Shown here: positions 62,641-64,000 of the stretch, in pieces | Numbering within the stretch: the stretch's first letter is position 1 | How the letters are laid out: every line of letters begins with the position of its first letter | From: Rhabdornis inornatus | Lineage: Eukaryota > Chordata > Aves > Passeriformes > Rhabdornithidae | Length of the DNA: 64,000 nucleotides | Assembly: GCA_013397075.1 (NCBI GenBank) | Contig: VWZS01005933.1 | Coordinates: forward strand, 912,536 to 976,535 | Direction: 5' to 3' | Made by a program: the position numbers and the translations under genes | The notes under the pieces: model-generated | Seen by the model: only the letters and a program-made list of their open reading frames with translations | Told to the model about the DNA's origin: nothing | The model's database searches: none

Positions 62641-64000
62641 TATGAAGCAACACCTTTCTAAAACGAACATTAGTTCTTGATATTTAAAAAGCACCAGCAG
62701 GCAAAAAAAGCAAAACTATTAATAGATTAGTCAAATGGCTTTCTTACTAAATAATGCTTTATGAGCTATTAATATTCATGATAGTTCCAGATGAGTAATT
62801 CTCCCTTGAAGTAGAGATATTTAATGTTCTTGCTTGTGGATTAGCTGGTGATTGTCTCCTTTAATGCCCAGTCATTACTCCTTATGTTCTGATAACATCT
62901 TTCTTCTCTCCACCTCACCCCCATTAAGAAGAGAGCTTCCTTTAAAATAGTTGATAAAGGAAACTAATTATAAATTATTATTTTAAATTTTCCATGAAAT
63001 TTTCTTAAAACATCTACATAAAGGGTTTTGTGGATGTTGGAACATCAGTCATAGCCTAATCTTACAGGTACACTGCTCTGTAGAGATGAAAATAATCTCA
63101 TAATTCACAATGTAACAAAAATATTAGCAACAATACTATAACTCACCACAGATAACTGATTCCTGAGAAATAAGCAATAGATCAGTTACTGAAGCACTTT
63201 GCTAACCGTAGCCAAATATGTGAAATTGTTTGGTGTTTACTTTTTCCTCACCATTCTGTGATATTCTCCAGAATAAGCTCACTGAAAGACATATAAAACT
63301 TCAGCATTTCAAGCCAGTAACAAATGCCATGCAAATCAATCTCTACCAATCCTCTTGTCTGAAACAAAGCTACTATAACTAAGGTGTTTTGTTCCAGTAC
63401 TCGTCCTCTGCAATCCTGTATTTCACAGCGCTATCTCTAGTAATTTACATCACCAAAGCAGGCAAAACTTCCAGGTAAATGCACTGATAGGATTAGAGAT
63501 CAGCAGAGCTCAAGGTTCATAAACAAAATCTCCCCATTTCTTCAGTATGACGCCCAAAGAGCCTGTGAATTATTTTTTTCTATTTACTCATGCAAACCTA
63601 TGGTGGCCATAAATTTGTTACTTGATTCCCCCAAAACATGAAGAAAAATCAGTTGCTATCAAAATGAATTGACTTAGTGGCATGTGAGAAATTTCAGGCA
63701 CACTATTTCAATCCATGAAACAATATTTTAAAACCTTAAATATTTCCTTGTTTCTGATGATCAGGTTAAAGTTCTGTCCACGCAATAGAAGAGGGTGCAT
63801 TTTCTTCCAGCTGAGATTTTCTAGACTGAAAATACATATAGCAGAGGTAAGAATTTGAGAGATAGATCAAGTTGAGCAAAAAAAAATTACCATGAAGTCC
63901 AATAGCTCCTGCTCAGTATGATGTTAACTGGTGTTTTCAGAGGCTAGTGGTGAAATATAACACCCTCTGGAACCATCTAATACACTCAAGTGGTTGCTGA

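Larger units (their letters stand above)
38504..64000 (-). other. FSTL5: FSTL5 intron (partial), upstream of the Ig exons
   Basis: More than 25 kb upstream of the first Ig exon. The preceding exons should encode the EF-hand pair and the Kazal domain. I looked on the minus strand for an exon ending in an EF-hand helix followed by a GT donor and found none, so the adjacent exon probably lies beyond 64000. From 38504 to 53500 only AT-rich sequence and small repeats are recognised. Old CR1 pieces, a nested LTR and an A/C-rich tract follow. The FSTL5 gene is known to be very long in vertebrates, which fits. Confidence 0.75.

Noticed and set aside
62443..62694. 83-codon minus-strand frame that looks like a membrane protein
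   Set aside because: It is the reverse of an A/C-rich low-complexity tract, which gives Phe, Leu, Gly and Val by composition alone.
38504..64000. Search for the EF-hand and Kazal exons of FSTL5
   Set aside because: I could not find a minus-strand stretch that encodes the calcium-binding loops or a Kazal cysteine pattern. They are probably outside the window, though a short exon could have been missed by eye.

Overview
This is vertebrate nuclear DNA, almost certainly from a bird and probably a songbird. It is AT-rich and gene-poor. It has spliced exons with canonical GT/AG borders. Its repeats are CR1 LINE fragments, solo LTRs and remnants of endogenous retroviruses, all typical of avian genomes. 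No bacterial features (operons, ribosome binding sites, CRISPR, IS elements) are present. No tRNA or rRNA gene was recognised.

The only gene I can support is on the minus strand. Four exons, read from high to low coordinate, are 38503-38337, 17430-17310, 8050-7889 and 6045-5911. They join in frame into two consecutive immunoglobulin-like domains. The peptide matches what I know of follistatin-like 5 (FSTL5), a secreted Kazal/EF-hand/Ig protein. The exons lie in the middle of the gene. The Kazal and EF-hand exons should lie beyond 64000 and the C-terminal exons before position 1. Everything else is intron: 1-5910 (partial), 6046-7888, 8051-17309, 17431-38336 and 38504-64000 (partial).

Layout of the intronic sequence. 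(1) 2043-2412 is a 370-bp solo LTR with a 6-bp target duplication. (2) 8553-10486 and 10488-12421 look identical and are separated by a single N. They carry the same pair of opposed CR1 fragments, and this is most likely an assembly overlap that was never merged. (3) 17990-18560 is an old CR1 fragment. (4) 21390-22055 is LTR-like. (5) 25112-25738 is a solo LTR with a 5-bp target duplication. (6) 30961-32020 is the 3' end of a broken provirus (env transmembrane remnant plus LTR) and contains a perfect 23-bp hairpin. (7) 32868-33258 is a weak LTR candidate. (8) 35345-36143 is a solo LTR with a 5-bp target duplication. (9) 36655-37100 is a CR1 fragment split by a CATC microsatellite. (10) 53730-54300 and 57464-57535 are old CR1 pieces. 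(11) 59334-60902 is a 1.57-kb LTR with a CpG-rich core. It sits inside an older CR1, in the same transcriptional direction as FSTL5.

I found no convincing new biological system. The observations most worth a second look are the probable false duplication at the N, the sense-oriented CpG-rich LTR nested in CR1, the perfect hairpin at the proviral LTR end and the two-frame env remnant. Coordinates of repeats without target duplications are approximate.
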